Source: Hofstenia miamia
Taxonomy: Eukaryota > Xenacoelomorpha > Acoela
Assembly: GCA_004352715.1 (NCBI GenBank)
Contig: SCFE01000011.1
Location: forward strand, 1,941,796 to 2,005,795
Direction of reading: 5' to 3'
DNA: 64,000 nucleotides
The number at the start of each line of letters is the position of its first letter. The first letter of the stretch is position 1. A program made the position numbers and the translations under genes. Below, one piece after another: positions 10,789 through 22,029 of this stretch. The notes beneath the pieces were generated by a model. It saw only the letters and a program-made list of their open reading frames with translations. It had not been told where the DNA came from and ran no database searches.

Positions 10789-11731
10789 TTTAGAATCACA
10801 GGGGATCTCTGGCTACTCCAGTGGTACTGAGAAACTCAAAGGTTAATGAAGGTTGCAGAGGCTACCATAGTAGAGAGTGACCCACATTCTAGCAAAAAAG
10901 AGAACATTGGTGTTTCACTGATTCAATAAAGAAAGACAGAAACTATCCAAAAAGAATAGACTTTCAGCAGTGACCAATTCACACTGCATCACACCAAAGC
11001 CATATCCATCAAGCTATCCTTACTGGCAAAGGTGCCAATAGTGTGTCTCAAGTATTAATTTCTAGCTCAAATAAACAATTTAGCTCAGAGTTCTATTATC
11101 TCAGCTCATGTAAATAATAAAACAAAAGGGATGTAGTTACCATGCATTCACATTTGCCAACAGCATATTATATTTGCAGTGCATGTATGAAATAAAATGA
11201 TCAAAGTAAAAGTTGTTATTCCCTACACTTATACATAGCTGTAACTTAAAGCAACCATGATTTGGGCTGCCATCTGTTAAGGGGCTAGTTGTCACCCCAG
11301 ACACATCACAGTGTCTCCCAAATTTTCATCAGATCTTAATCAAAATTTATAAATCAAAATCCATGAAGAATCTAAAAGGGGTTAGTAATAAAATTCAAAA
11401 GCAAATGATGTTGAAGTGAGAATAAATTTTATTGTGCATTCACTACAGACTTCTTACATACTTATAACAATCTTGTGAATTATTACCTGGTATATGTTTA
11501 CAAACTTCACATGCATTCCCTTGCAAAATTAACTGAGCAATAACATGTAAGATTGAACCAAGGGGACAAATAATAAAATGATTGAATAACTGTAATTGAA
11601 AATAGAAGAAATTGATACAAATAAATTAACAGCAACAATCACAACATCACTATGACATAGCACTAATTTAGAGTGCCACATAATCAAAAGAAATAAAATC
11701 AATTAAAATAGGGGCCTTGAGTGACTCTACA
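10789..11731 (-). mobile_element. Solo LTR, subfamily A, minus strand
   Basis: A full-length LTR in reverse orientation: its start on the minus strand (11731) is TGTAGAGTCACTCA and its end matches TGTGATTCTA with a decayed CA. It aligns over its whole length with the LTRs at 13803-14669 and 30137-31033. Shared blocks include the GAGCTAGAAATTAA and ACACAATTAGCACC region. No internal sequence lies on either side, so it is a solo LTR left by LTR-LTR recombination. No convincing target duplication remains. Confidence 0.75.
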
Positions 11732-12616
11732 TTACTAAATTAGGGATGATATTGTCAATGACATTATTATGGCATCAGAATGGAAATCAGTGTAGATAAA
11801 CACCAGGATTTGCTAATGTCTCAATAATTATTGGCCTGACTCCAGAGACTTACTAAAAGTTAAAGGTAGCCAGGAGAGCAGGTAAGGGAAGGGTGCATGG
11901 CCACACTCAGCCAACCCAAAACAGAGAACCCTAATAGAAAGAGTCATTTTAGACAGGAGCTCTAATTTAAATAAAGATAGAGAGAAAGCCCTATAGGTTC
12001 TTGGGTGCAAAGTGTACCCTACATGCTAATAAACTTAAACTCAGTGCAGGCCTCAACTCATGTGAATTAGGTGTTTCAATAATATAAAAAATATAATGAA
12101 TGACAAGTAGTTGTGTAAAGCCCTATTCCTAAACTTACCAAAGTGCTGTAGTGATGAACTTGTAAAGCTGTACCTGAACAAGGCACCCTTGGCAACAATC
12201 AGATAATTTAGAAAACCATTTTAAGAAATTGCATATACAACAAGAAACAAAGTTTGAGTAAAATTTATTAAACTTTTCTAGCAAAAAGCAAAGTAATTAT
12301 ACAGAAAAACAGGTAATGTGTAAACAAAACATAGCATTAAAGAGCACCATAAATACTAGCAGGTGCCTTGTGACCTTTTACACAGTAATAACTGAAATCA
12401 GAAATACTGTGAGGTAAAAATTTTTAACATTCAAAATAGCACAGATTGTCTAACCTTAAAATGTCAATCAAGGCATTTACAAATTCATTTAAATATTGTA
12501 CAATTTAAGATGTAATAGTTTCAAATTATTAATTAAAAATGTTTGTGAAGGCAGTGGTTGATGCCACATTATGTAGAGAAAATGAAATCTTAAATTCAGG
12601 GGCAATGAAGCATTGA
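11732..12616. other. Non-coding, CpG-free interval
   Basis: No gene or repeat recognised. The short open frame at 11828-12010 has no support. Confidence 0.5.
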
Positions 12617-13160
12617 AAGGTGTGTTCCCACTATCGACCTTTATCGGCAGATTTTAATTGAAAATGCAATTATTTTCATTTACATTGGTGATTTTTTATC
12701 ATCTGATTTTTTATCAGAAAAAGTGGAGTTGGAAGAGTGTTCAGACTATTGATTTTTTATCAGATGATAAATTATCATCTTTTGACTGACAGTAAGAAAA
12801 ACAACAACATCTGTTTATGGATTGGTTTGTATTGGAATGTAAACAATGTTTGCATATTTTGAAGTTGAAATATTTCAATGACAATAATTTAAGTTTTGGA
12901 AGTCTGTTCCCTACTTGAGAAGTAAACAATTAGTTTCAAGTAGCTATTCAAATAGTTTTAGTACTGTTCAGACTATTGACTTTTATCAGCTGATAAATTA
13001 TCAGATGACAGTAATCCTGCTGTTTTGCCAAAATTCAGATTGAGCATTCTGACTATCTACTTTTATCAGCTGATAAAAAAGTAGATAGAGTGTTCACACT
13101 ATTGACTTTTATCACTGATTTCTTGACAGATGATAAAAGTTGATAGTGGGAACACACCTT
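12617..13160. mobile_element. MITE-like element with reiterated TTTATCA end motif
   Basis: A 544-bp element whose ends are near-perfect 29-base inverted repeats beginning AAGGTGTGTTCCCACTATC. The end motif (GTGTTC..ACTAT.GACTTTTATC) is repeated inside at about 12739, 12965, 13046 and 13091, often followed by a small palindrome such as TTTTATCAGCTGATAAA. Repeated subterminal copies of an end motif often mark transposase-binding sites. It has no coding capacity. The flanks show no clear target duplication, so its superfamily is unassigned. Its two CpGs (12635, 12645) are the only ones for kilobases. Confidence 0.7.
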
Positions 13161-13802
13161 AACTTAGCATGAATCTGAATGCACCATTCACATATTGTAG
13201 AATCCACACCCTCCTTAGGATTGGCTATAAGTAGCTTTTACTATTACTTTTCATAGTGTACATACAGATTGCATTGATTCCAACTAGCTCTTAACTGCTC
13301 AATTAGTCAGAATAGTGGATTTACACATTAACTTTATTATTGTGTTATAGGATAATGATTAAGTTCCATTTAGAATCAGCAGAGATCATCAGGGTCATAA
13401 CCTGTGGCAGAGCCATGCAATCAAGAAGAATGTGGTTGACAGTAGTGATCACCAATGCTATGCTATGGTTAGTGACTCATGAATGAACTAGCTCAGTGAA
13501 TATGGTAATAATGGAAGTGTGTGCTTGCCCTTTTTTGAATTTTTAATATAATTGCTGTTGTTATTATTGACAAAAATGGATATTTACTACTGTGCTGATT
13601 TTGCCTCTTATATACCTTACATATACAGATTAATAGATACATGGCCCTTGGTACATGTGAGACAATTAGTGTGGTAACAAGACAACAATCAACTAAGTAC
13701 TTATTTCTAACAACCAATAAATGCAACATGATGCTCATTTGCATTTTTTATGTTTAATAAATTTATTGTTTATTACCAACAATAAATTTGGATCTGAAAT
13801 AG
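13161..13802. other. Non-coding, CpG-free interval
   Basis: No gene or repeat that I can support; the open frame at 13493-13744 is probably chance. Confidence 0.45.
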
Positions 13803-14669
13803 TGCAAAGTCACTCAGGGCCCTTAGTATATTTTATTTATATTTATTGGCACTCTCTTTAATTAATTTGGTGCTATTACCAACATTTCTTTAGTGATTTT
13901 TATTAATTTTCAGTGTTTTGAACTTAGTTTTTGAATTTATTGTAATTGTCCCCTTGATTAAAGAGTACATGTAATTGCTCATTTAATTTGCAAGGGAAAA
14001 AAGTGAATTTTGTAAAACAGTAAATATTTACCTTTTCTCTGTATAAATTAGGGAACTTATTGTAGCCATTGTCAAATAAATGTTGTTCTCACTGGAAAAT
14101 GTTTGCTTTTTTATCTCTTATTATACCTCTAACCTTTTTAGCATCAGTATTAATATGATAATGAAACTGTAAGATCTGGTGATAATGTGGGAGGAACTCT
14201 GCTGTGCCTGGGGTGATAATTTGCTCCTTGACAGATGTGAGCCCATATTGCAGTCAATTTAAGGCTATGTGTAGGTATAGGAAATAAAAGAACTTCACTC
14301 TCAATCAATCATACCTGCACATAACATCAAAATATGCAAATGTATTGTGCTTTTGGCATACACAACTACATGGTAATTACACATTATTAATATCTTATTA
14401 CATGAGCTGAGATAACAAGAACTCTGAGCTAAACTTGTTTTATTGAGCTAGAAATTAAACTTGAGACACACAATTAGCACCTTGGCTGGTAAGGATGGTT
14501 TCTAATGATTTGGCTTTGGCAAGATGCTGTGTAAATTGGTCACTAGCTGGAATCCCTTCTTGGAAATGGTATTGGTTCTTTTTTCTACAGTGAAATTGGC
14601 AAACTACCAATCTTCATTCTTTGCAACCAAGTACTGCTCAAGCTGCTAGATGTGCCCTGTGATTCTACA
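13803..14669 (+). mobile_element. 5' LTR, subfamily A
   Basis: An 867-bp LTR starting TG(C)AAAGTCACTCAGGG and ending GATTCTACA, directly followed by a tRNA-type primer-binding site. It matches the LTR at 30137-31033 closely across its length. Its conserved AATAAA-like GAAATAAAAGAACTT at about 14281 may serve as poly(A) signal. CpG is absent, consistent with an old methylated copy. It is followed by only about 290 bases of leader before B-type sequence cuts in. Confidence 0.8.
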
Positions 14670-14953
14670 TGGTGACCCTGACATGATACAAAACTTTTCT
14701 AGTGTTTTCTTATTGTATTTGGTTTCATTTTTCTACTGGGTTTGAGTCAGCTGGGATGGATTTCCCCTGACTGTGATCTACTTCACCACCCATTGATGTA
14801 CAACTTTGCCTCATATGTAATTCTACATTTTCAATTCTGTGATCTGATGCCATTACCAAGCCTTGATTCTATTCTTGCCCATTCTTGGTGCCATATTGGC
14901 ATTGTCTTGTTATTCTAGAATTTGGAATGATTGTTGTACTTATACCTTGCTAC
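14670..14953 (+). mobile_element. Leader of subfamily A element with primer-binding site
   Basis: Starts with TGGTGACCCTGACATGAT, a decayed form of the primer-binding site seen intact at 16282. Then comes untranslated leader similar in layout to 16300-16680. It breaks off at 14953 where a B-type LTR begins, so the A element was interrupted or truncated here. Confidence 0.65.
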
Positions 14954-15238
14954 TGTAGAGTCACTCAGGGAAATTCGTGCTTATTTAGTTGATTATTATT
15001 TCATTTTTGTATTAACGTCACCATGACGTCAGAATCATATTTCGACCTTAGGTTTACGAAGGAACTCATGTCCCCTCGAAGGTGCTATACGTTGCTCAAA
15101 TGTAATTTGAATTGCGAGGGAAAATTGATAACATGAACGATTAAACTTGATTGTAAACTAAGGCAGGTAGTTATTTATTAACCATGTATAAAATGAGCAA
15201 ACTTGTAGAGAATAGTCAATAGATTTTATCTATCCTCN
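14954..15238 (+). mobile_element. Partial LTR, subfamily B (5' part)
   Basis: Begins TGTAGAGTCACTCAGGG and follows the first ~285 bases of the B LTR at 15368, including the CATGTCCCCTC block. It stops at a single undetermined base (15238), after which internal 3' sequence follows. The abrupt change at the N suggests an assembly join or deletion. CpG is frequent, unlike in the A LTR beside it. Confidence 0.7.
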
Positions 15239-15367
15239 CATGAACCACAGTACACAGAAGTGATAGAATGGGAAGGAGTGTTAGCAGTGGAAATGATAAC
15301 CACTACCCAAAAAGTAGTCTCAGGTCCTGCTCTCCAATTATTGCCGCCAAATTTGAGCAAGGGGGTG
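15239..15367 (+). pseudogene. 3' end of subfamily B internal region (end of ORF3 and polypurine tract)
   Basis: Reads as an open frame into the LTR, with the segments VLAVEMI, TTQKVVSGP and LQLLPPNL. The same positions in the A element (about 30030-30115) read VLAKEIV, EAQKLLCGP and IQLLPQT. This protein-level similarity just before the LTR shows that both subfamilies encode the C-terminus of a third protein downstream of integrase. The purine-rich GAGCAAGGGGGTG at 15355-15367 abuts the LTR and is the likely second-strand primer. Confidence 0.65.
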
Positions 15368-16281
15368 TGTAGAGTCACTTGGGGACTTTTTTGTGATTAT
15401 TATTTTCGATTTTACTTGCATTTGACGTCAATATGACGTAACCATTTATTTCTAGTTTGGTTTTATGATAGCTGTTTCATGTCCCCTCAAATGGTGCTGA
15501 TTATATTGCTCAAATTTAATTTGTGAGGGAAATCAATAACATGACTATCTTGTGATTGAATTTGATTGTAAACAAAGACAGGTAATAAGTTTGAATTGAA
15601 TAAATTGAGAAACAATATTGAGAAAAGTTCAATAGATTTTATATAGCCTCAACTGCTGTGTTTCCTCTGTATTTGTTATTAGTAATTTTGTTTGATATGA
15701 AAATAATTGCTTAAGAAAGGTGACAATTTGGGAGTGCTTTCTCAAGGCACAGGGCAACATGTTGCTCCTGGAGATTACATATCTTCCAGCCCAAATTGTG
15801 GACCACTTAGGTTACAGATATGGTTATGCATAGGGAAATAGTAAATCTCTCATTCAATGTTCAACACGTACATGCATGTATGCTTTACAACACTGTGATG
15901 ATACCATGCCATTGGCTAGTGTGAATGTCTGGTAATTACAGACTATTATTTAGTGAGACGAGAACTAACAATGAAAATGAGATTTTTACTTTTGCAATGA
16001 GATAGAAATTAATAAGTGAGACAAATAGGGTAGCACCATGCACTAATCGAGCACTGAACTGTTTCTGCTTCTAAAGACTCCGCTTCTGCTGGAAGCCACG
16101 TCAATTGATCATCTTGGAAATACCTAAAGTATTGTATCAAATACTTGGATGAATTACAATTGTTTATATTAGTTGTTTTCTCCTTACTTGTTTTCCCCAG
16201 AATCGGGGCTGTTGTTATCTAAGTTAAACCTTCTGCAGAGTCAATTAGTTACTAGTACAATTACAGCCCACGATTCTACAT
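15368..16281 (+). mobile_element. LTR, subfamily B
   Basis: A 914-bp LTR starting TGTAGAGTCACTTGGGG and ending CCCACGATTCTACA. It has a polypurine tract immediately before it and a primer-binding site immediately after. It is therefore shared between a leftward internal 3' end and a rightward gag, as in a tandem LTR-internal-LTR-internal arrangement. It is recognisably related to the A LTR in overall layout (CTCCAGCCCAAATTGTGG block, GAGATAGAAATTA block) but strongly diverged. Confidence 0.8.
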
Positions 16282-16299
16282 GGCGACCGTGACAGGACG
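16282..16299 (+). promoter_or_regulatory. tRNA primer-binding site
   Basis: TGGCGACCGTGACAGGA starts at the first base after the LTR, the position of the minus-strand primer site. From memory it resembles the tRNA-Arg-type site of Drosophila mdg1/412-like elements. The tRNA identity should be checked against the host tRNA set. Confidence 0.7.
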
Positions 16300-16680
16300 C
16301 TGACGTGATAACTACATATTCTTGGTTGTTTCTTTTGGTGGTTTGGAGTTGGTTCTGATTTAGTTTTGGTGCCTGATGGCAATTGGGTTTCCGTGTAAAT
16401 CTACCAACTGATGTACTCAGATCCTTCTTCTCTCTGTTGGGAGGGCAACCGCGATTTTTCTTAGTGTTTGGTTTAGTTTATGTCTGTGTTTTACCTGTTA
16501 CCAATCTGTTTTTGTCTCAGTGCTTTATGTGTTGGATTTATTACCAAGTATCACCGTAATCTCACATTTGGGTTTGGATTCTATGATTGTTATGAGCTGT
16601 GTGTTTCTTCTGTGATTGGAAAGTGCTCCCAAGTGTCTGTTAGTGTAGTTATTCTTTCTTGTTATTTTTCTTGTAGATCA

Positions 16681-18093
16681 ATGGATTCGAATCGTACAGT
16701 TACTTATTCTCCTACTTTTGGGACTCCTCCGAGTGTCCCCTGTGTAAGCGCTGGCAACCAGGACGTTGCCCCTTGCACCGTTGGATCGTTGTTAAATTTC
16801 TGCCCTCTGACTTCTCCCATTCAGGCGTCGTCTCAACGTCAAGATCATTTGGCCTCAACTAGTCCATACGGCCGCGAAGGTACCAGCAGCCCCGACGTTC
16901 AGCAAAGGCGGCTTCGCAGAGTTTTAAATACCCAGAATGCTCCTCCCATTCCGTTCCGTCCCGTTCCTTGTACTGACAATGTATTAAACTCTATGCCCTG
17001 GTTTGATACTCAGCAGATGGAGATCGAGCATTTGAAAGATGCCTTGTCGCAGCAAGTCGCTATGAGGATGGACAGTGAGCGCCAGATTGAGTCTCTTCAG
17101 GCTGAACTGAATACTCAGCACATTGCATACCAAAAGATGGAGATGAGAATGCTAGAGTCGACTGTCGCCTTGGAATTGCAAATTCACAAGTTGAAAACTC
17201 AAATGGCCAAATCAGAAGAAGCTAACCTTCTGAAGCTTCCAGTTGACAAATTTGTCACGCATGCTACATTGAGCAAAGCATTATGGGTCTTTGCTGAGAC
17301 TATAACTGAAAAATTCGCTCAAATGATCCGTGGTGGACCTATAACTCCTGTTCTCTCTGATGGTCTCACCTCATCTCAGCATGACGAAGGAAGAGACACT
17401 GTTCCTCCTCCACTGGTGGTGTCATCTTACATAAACCCGTTTGTCTCTTCTACTCCCACGTTTATGCAAGCCTCTATTTCCACCATCGCTACTTTTAATC
17501 AAGACCGTGAGCGTATTCCGGCAAGTTCCGTGCAGCTGTCACCTTGCGTTTCTTCAAAGGAGCATACGTCTGATGCAATGAGCCCAGTGAATGCACGTAG
17601 TACCTCAGACCGGAGACCCCGATTTCGTCGCTCGATTCTCCCCATTGAGACTCCTGGACAAATACCAGTGCACAGTAAGCACTCGGTTCTACCCAAGTTC
17701 ACGGGACAGATCAACGCAGTCTCACAATCTTTCGAGGAGTGGTTTTTCTTATTCGAGCTCCATATGAAGCAATACAAGACCTCTCAGGAGGACGCAGTGT
17801 CACAATTCCCACTGTACCTGAGTGGGCTTGCTTATAATCAATATATGATGCTGGAGCGAAACATCAAGACTGATTATCAATTATTAGTAGGATTCTTCGA
17901 GGATCATTACAAAGCTCCTCATATAAAACACCAGTACAAAACGCTGCTCTGCGACATGAGTTTTAAGTGAGAAGATGATATTCGAAATTACATCACGCAA
18001 GTAGAAAGACTCTTCCGACTTAGTAGTTTGTCTCCTGAGTACTCCAGGCATGATCTCTTCTCGTATATCTGCAGAGGATTTCCTCCAGGAAAT
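16681..18093 (+). pseudogene. LTR retrotransposon gag (subfamily B), one stop, cut by assembly gap
   Basis: Gag-type structural protein of a Ty3/Gypsy-like retrotransposon. The frame is open from 16480, but the ATG at 16681 (MDSNRTV...) aligns with the start of the A copy at 22643, so I take that as the start. The leading 67 codons are hydrophobic leader translated by chance. Order: a low-complexity proline/serine-rich N-terminus, then a coiled coil (about 17010-17230, heptads with EIEHLKDALSQQ and LQAELNTQ). A second linker follows, then a capsid-like domain from KHSVLPKFTGQI through FEEWFFLFELHMKQYKT to DDIRNYITQVERLFRL. A TGA at 17968 interrupts the capsid where the A copy reads through. 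The frame then continues to the N gap. CpG is abundant, so this is a much younger copy than the A elements. Confidence 0.8.
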
Positions 18094-19093
18094 NNNNNNN
18101 NNNNNNNNNNNNNNNNNNNNNNNNNNNNNNNNNNNNNNNNNNNNNNNNNNNNNNNNNNNNNNNNNNNNNNNNNNNNNNNNNNNNNNNNNNNNNNNNNNNN
18201 NNNNNNNNNNNNNNNNNNNNNNNNNNNNNNNNNNNNNNNNNNNNNNNNNNNNNNNNNNNNNNNNNNNNNNNNNNNNNNNNNNNNNNNNNNNNNNNNNNNN
18301 NNNNNNNNNNNNNNNNNNNNNNNNNNNNNNNNNNNNNNNNNNNNNNNNNNNNNNNNNNNNNNNNNNNNNNNNNNNNNNNNNNNNNNNNNNNNNNNNNNNN
18401 NNNNNNNNNNNNNNNNNNNNNNNNNNNNNNNNNNNNNNNNNNNNNNNNNNNNNNNNNNNNNNNNNNNNNNNNNNNNNNNNNNNNNNNNNNNNNNNNNNNN
18501 NNNNNNNNNNNNNNNNNNNNNNNNNNNNNNNNNNNNNNNNNNNNNNNNNNNNNNNNNNNNNNNNNNNNNNNNNNNNNNNNNNNNNNNNNNNNNNNNNNNN
18601 NNNNNNNNNNNNNNNNNNNNNNNNNNNNNNNNNNNNNNNNNNNNNNNNNNNNNNNNNNNNNNNNNNNNNNNNNNNNNNNNNNNNNNNNNNNNNNNNNNNN
18701 NNNNNNNNNNNNNNNNNNNNNNNNNNNNNNNNNNNNNNNNNNNNNNNNNNNNNNNNNNNNNNNNNNNNNNNNNNNNNNNNNNNNNNNNNNNNNNNNNNNN
18801 NNNNNNNNNNNNNNNNNNNNNNNNNNNNNNNNNNNNNNNNNNNNNNNNNNNNNNNNNNNNNNNNNNNNNNNNNNNNNNNNNNNNNNNNNNNNNNNNNNNN
18901 NNNNNNNNNNNNNNNNNNNNNNNNNNNNNNNNNNNNNNNNNNNNNNNNNNNNNNNNNNNNNNNNNNNNNNNNNNNNNNNNNNNNNNNNNNNNNNNNNNNN
19001 NNNNNNNNNNNNNNNNNNNNNNNNNNNNNNNNNNNNNNNNNNNNNNNNNNNNNNNNNNNNNNNNNNNNNNNNNNNNNNNNNNNNNNNNNNNNN
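18094..19093. other. Assembly gap, 1000 N
   Basis: Exactly 1000 N, a nominal size. Its left side is B-type gag and its right side is an A-type LTR, so the true missing sequence must contain the rest of B and an element junction. Confidence 0.99.
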
Positions 19094-19358
19094 GGCTATG
19101 TATCAGTAGAGGAAATAAAAGAGCTTTGATTGATTGTACATGCACTTAAAATCACATTATGCAAATATAATATGCAGTTGGCATACACAAATATGTGGTA
19201 ACTACACATTATTAATATCTATTACATGAGCTGAGATAACAAGAACACTGAGCTAAATTTGTTTTATTGAGCTAGAAATTAAACTTGAGACACACAATTA
19301 GCACCTTGACTGGTAAGGATTGTTTTGTTAGAGTATGGGCTGCTCTCAGCAATGGTAA
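19094..19358 (+). mobile_element. LTR subfamily A, 3' part
   Basis: Matches the 3' half of the LTR at 30137-31033 (GGCTATGTATCAG..., GAGCTAGAAATTAAAC, ACACAATTAGCACC, TTAGAGTATGGGCTGC). It has an internal deletion between about 19320 and the TTTTGTTAGAG block. It ends abruptly after CAGCAATGGTAATT, short of the LTR terminus. It is probably the 3' remnant of the A element whose 5' LTR is at 13803. Confidence 0.65.
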
Positions 19359-19866
19359 TTAATTTTTTTCTCAATTTTAATGAAACTAAGGCAAAATATT
19401 ACTTTTATGATATTTCAGCCACAAATATTCCCTTATTTTTCAAAAAACAAAATATTTCTTTTTATGACTTTATAACTTCCTATTTAACTGTCCCCAGATC
19501 AGAAAACCATCTAATCCAAAATACAGCAGCGGCCAAAAGTCACCACACATGAACAAATTTTGAATATTATAACTATTTTTCTGATTTAGTAAGGTGTTAT
19601 TGTATATTAAGGTTTGTTTTCTATTTAAATAGATATATTTTTGCAGAAAATAATTCTTGTACATGAATTTCATATAAAAATATAATGTAAAATCATAAAA
19701 TGTACCAAAATGTGTATAGGGTTTTTCCTTAATTCTCTGCCATACTTAGATCAATAAGTCATTACATACCTACTACACTACCGCAGGCAGAGTATTAATG
19801 CTCGACTTTACCATTGTTGGATCAATAAGTCATTATACATATACTCAATGCAGGCGGTATATGCAC

Positions 19867-19983
19867 NNNNNNNNNNNNNNNNNNNNNNNNNNNNNNNNNN
19901 NNNNNNNNNNNNNNNNNNNNNNNNNNNNNNNNNNNNNNNNNNNNNNNNNNNNNNNNNNNNNNNNNNNNNNNNNNNNNNNNNNN
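19867..19983. other. Assembly gap, 117 N
   Basis: The ~115 bases before it (from GATCAATAAGTCATTACATA) recur after it up to 20098. This suggests overlapping contigs placed end to end. Confidence 0.95.
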
Positions 19984-20266
19984 CAATAAGTCATTACATA
20001 CCTACTACACTACCGCAGGCAGAGTATTAATGCTCAACTTTACCATTGTTGGATCAATAAGTCATTATACATATACTCAATGCAGGCGGTATATGCACAA
20101 TGTATGCACACAGAGAAATTACCAAATTAAATTTTCCTGCACGTAATTCTATTGGCTGTAGGAATATTTACTTTCTACTTTCTATACTTGAGTGTTCATT
20201 ATTGAGTGTCTTAGCTGTCTTAGTGTTAACTGGTGTGCAATTGAATATTTTCTAAACAATTTTGAT

Positions 20267-21029
20267 ATGCCAAGGAAAGAGGTTTCACCAAGAATGAGGG
20301 CAACAATTGTCACTTTGCTTAAAGAAGGCTACACAATTCATGGTGTAGAGCATAAAACTGGTGTCCCAAAATCTACAATATCTGACATTAAACAACAATG
20401 GCTGAAAAATCGAGATGGTTATTGATCTCCCAGGAAAAGAAGTGCCAGACCAAGGAAAACTACACCCAATACTGACAGACTAATGTTGCGTCAATGTCTA
20501 GCATCCAGGTGTTCAACTGCTGCAAACATTAAGGACATGTGTGGTGATGTAACTGCTAATATTAGTGTTCAAACTGTTCAAAGACTCTTGAATGCTGCTG
20601 GATTAAGAGGTCGGTGGCCAGCCAAAAAGCCATTCGTGAATGCCTTCCAGAGGCAACGTCATCTCAATTTTGCAAGACATTACCTTCTGAAAGATGATGA
20701 GTACTGGAAATGTGTGCTATTTTCTGACGAATCCTCATTTGATATTTATGGCAACAAGGGCTCAATTAAAGTATGGCACCATGTAGGAGAATGTTATCTA
20801 AGCCAGTGTATCCTGCCAAATGTAAAACATGCACCTTCCATAATGATTTGGGGCTGTCTTTCATTTAATGGTCTGGGAAGATTTTGAATTTTAGACCAGG
20901 GTCAAAGAATGAATCAAAAATTTTACCTTGAAATTCTTAATAAAGAACTATGCTGGAGTATGAGAGATCTTTATCCAAATGGCAATTGCATTTATATGGA
21001 TGACAATGAACCCTGCCACAGAGCAAGAG
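20267..21029 (+). pseudogene. Tc1-like transposase, decayed copy
   Basis: Starts MPRKEVSPR and follows the transposase at 37054 codon by codon up to the DDN of the second catalytic motif (MDDNEPCHRAR), where the N gap begins. It is broken by TGA at 20423 (GGA in the other copy) and TGA at 20885 (CGA in the other copy). Most other protein differences are Arg to Gln, His, Trp or Cys, that is, CG to CA or TG changes. The DNA-binding helix-turn-helix region and the first catalytic Asp (SDESSF) remain readable. The copy is dead. Confidence 0.9.
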
Positions 21030-22029
21030 NNNNNNNNNNNNNNNNNNNNNNNNNNNNNNNNNNNNNNNNNNNNNNNNNNNNNNNNNNNNNNNNNNNNNNN
21101 NNNNNNNNNNNNNNNNNNNNNNNNNNNNNNNNNNNNNNNNNNNNNNNNNNNNNNNNNNNNNNNNNNNNNNNNNNNNNNNNNNNNNNNNNNNNNNNNNNNN
21201 NNNNNNNNNNNNNNNNNNNNNNNNNNNNNNNNNNNNNNNNNNNNNNNNNNNNNNNNNNNNNNNNNNNNNNNNNNNNNNNNNNNNNNNNNNNNNNNNNNNN
21301 NNNNNNNNNNNNNNNNNNNNNNNNNNNNNNNNNNNNNNNNNNNNNNNNNNNNNNNNNNNNNNNNNNNNNNNNNNNNNNNNNNNNNNNNNNNNNNNNNNNN
21401 NNNNNNNNNNNNNNNNNNNNNNNNNNNNNNNNNNNNNNNNNNNNNNNNNNNNNNNNNNNNNNNNNNNNNNNNNNNNNNNNNNNNNNNNNNNNNNNNNNNN
21501 NNNNNNNNNNNNNNNNNNNNNNNNNNNNNNNNNNNNNNNNNNNNNNNNNNNNNNNNNNNNNNNNNNNNNNNNNNNNNNNNNNNNNNNNNNNNNNNNNNNN
21601 NNNNNNNNNNNNNNNNNNNNNNNNNNNNNNNNNNNNNNNNNNNNNNNNNNNNNNNNNNNNNNNNNNNNNNNNNNNNNNNNNNNNNNNNNNNNNNNNNNNN
21701 NNNNNNNNNNNNNNNNNNNNNNNNNNNNNNNNNNNNNNNNNNNNNNNNNNNNNNNNNNNNNNNNNNNNNNNNNNNNNNNNNNNNNNNNNNNNNNNNNNNN
21801 NNNNNNNNNNNNNNNNNNNNNNNNNNNNNNNNNNNNNNNNNNNNNNNNNNNNNNNNNNNNNNNNNNNNNNNNNNNNNNNNNNNNNNNNNNNNNNNNNNNN
21901 NNNNNNNNNNNNNNNNNNNNNNNNNNNNNNNNNNNNNNNNNNNNNNNNNNNNNNNNNNNNNNNNNNNNNNNNNNNNNNNNNNNNNNNNNNNNNNNNNNNN
22001 NNNNNNNNNNNNNNNNNNNNNNNNNNNNN
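21030..22029. other. Assembly gap, 1000 N
   Basis: Exactly 1000 N. It hides the end of the Tc1 copy and the beginning of a B-type LTR. Confidence 0.99.

Larger units (their letters stand above)
19524..21029 (+). mobile_element. Tc1-like element, older copy, cut by gaps
   Basis: Starts right after a TA with CAGCAGCGGCCAAAAGTCA, the same terminal repeat as the intact copy at 36518-38282, and follows that copy through its leader into the transposase. The right end is lost in the N gap at 21030. A second gap (19867-19983) lies in the leader. Nearly identical leader sequence occurs on both sides of that gap, so this is probably an unmerged contig overlap and not a real duplication. Confidence 0.85.

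Noticed and set aside
16480-16680. Hydrophobic N-terminal extension of gag that looks like a signal peptide
   Set aside because: The related A copy starts at the equivalent of 16681 (MD...), and a gag protein is not expected to be secreted. It is probably leader sequence that happens to be open.
18028-19149. Very long open frames across N runs (also at 20909-22076, 43881-44960, 62528-63088)
   Set aside because: They are open only because N codons are translated as X. They contain no real coding sequence beyond the short flanks already described.
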